DNA from: Paroedura picta
Lineage: Eukaryota; Chordata; Lepidosauria; Squamata; Gekkonidae
NCBI RefSeq assembly: GCF_049243985.1
Contig: NC_135377.1
Location: forward strand, 75,782,941-75,846,940
Direction of reading: 5' to 3'
DNA: 64,000 nucleotides
Below, piece after piece: positions 63,306 through 64,000 of the stretch; position 1 is the stretch's first letter; each line of letters opens with the position of its first letter. Under the pieces are notes generated by a model. The model was not told where the DNA came from and searched no databases. It saw only the letters and a program-made list of their open reading frames with translations. A program made the position numbers and the translations under genes.

Positions 63306-64000
63306 TTTTGATTATTTATTTATCTTTATATTTATATAACACCACTCTCAAAAGTCTCACAGCGGTTTACAGAAATTCATAAGAACACTAAAATCCCATA
63401 AAAACCAATTGAAACATAATTAAAACACAATATCACGATGGTGGATAATAATATATAACCCACTCCCTTCCCCCCGTCCAGCAAAGGCCTATTACTCTCT
63501 ATCTGGGAGTGAGGGACTTAGTTGTTTTCAGCTAGAGATCAACAGCTGACAGTGCCGGGAGTCGCCCTGGCCTCAACTATATGCCAGGCGGAAGAGCTCC
63601 GTCTTGCAGGGCCTGCAGAAAGCTGACAAATCCCGCAGGGCCCGTAGCTCATCTGGGAGCTCGTTCCACCAGGATGGGGAAGGGCTGAAAAAGCCCTGGC
63701 CCTGGTCAAGCGCCACCTGCAGAGCGAAGAGCCCTGCGTGGGTCATAAGCAGATAAGCAGTCCCGCAGACAAGCCGGACCGAGGCTGCATATAGCCTTAA
63801 AGGACCATAAACTTGATCTGGAAGCAAACTGGTAAACAGTGCAGATGGTATAGCACCAGCTGAATATGGGCCCTCCAAGATGTTCCAGTAAGGACCCTTG
63901 CAGCCACATTCTGTACCAGCTGCAATTTCCGGGTCAAAGCTAAGCATAAGCCCGTGTAGAGCGAGTTACAGTAGTCTAGTCTGGAAGTGACTGTCGCATG
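63306..64000 (-). mobile_element. L2-like LINE C-terminus and 3' UTR, reverse orientation, running off the window
   Basis: The left end is the reversed tail (ATTTATTTATCTTTATATTT). It is followed by AGCGGTTTACAGAAATTCAT, reversed 3' UTR, and the C-terminal coding region (GAGCTCGTTCCACCAGGATG). The minus-strand frame at 63947-63573 includes FFSPSPSWWNELPDELRALR. It continues beyond the window. Confidence 0.75.

Overview
This window looks like nuclear DNA from a squamate reptile (lizard or snake). The evidence is the repeat content: near-complete BovB (RTE) LINEs, many CR1 and L2 LINE copies with the CR1-type 3' octamer tail, tRNA-derived SINEs with an RTE-like 3' part, hAT, Helitron and Tc1/mariner-like DNA elements, a GATA microsatellite, and a Ty3 chromovirus with two 495-bp LTRs that read as identical. 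I cannot name any host protein-coding gene. The strongest host signal is a GC- and CpG-rich block at about 58.05-59.83 kb that looks like a promoter and first exon, most likely read rightward.

Layout. 0-7 kb: the start of an unrecognised minus-strand ORF at the edge, CR1 pieces, and a CR1 copy (3356-5641) inserted into an older Vingi/I-like LINE. 7-15 kb: a hAT element, a full-length but broken BovB (7881-11224) inserted in an L2 tail, CR1 and L2 coding remnants, and a Ty3 fossil. 15-17.6 kb: an old CR1 carrying a 248-bp MITE and a solo LTR, each with perfect target duplications. 18-25 kb: a Vingi/I-like LINE split by a 1.1-kb Helitron and SINEs, then a second, nearly open LINE copy (22358-25081) inserted in a hAT element. 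25-36 kb: Ty3 fossils, a CR1 5' region with a zinc-ribbon ORF1, an L1-type element that carries only an ORF1-like reading frame (27951-29431), CR1 copies in inverted orientation, a truncated U2 snRNA pseudogene, and a CR1 SGNH-esterase ORF1 remnant. 37-40.7 kb: a three-layer nest, BovB containing CR1 containing a TIR transposon. 40.7-43.3 kb: SINE, inverted repeat, and tandemly amplified CR1 tail. 43.3-49.4 kb: the young chromovirus. 49.4-58 kb: a palindromic hAT, a GATA array, a CR1 with a 664-codon open reading frame, and an RTE LINE interrupted by a Tc1-like MITE. 58-64 kb: the CpG island, CR1 and SINE remnants, a second Helitron, and an L2 tail.

The nested insertions give a relative time order. 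In many cases the junction can be checked against an uninterrupted paralogue inside the same window. Family names were assigned by reading protein motifs and termini by eye, without database searches.
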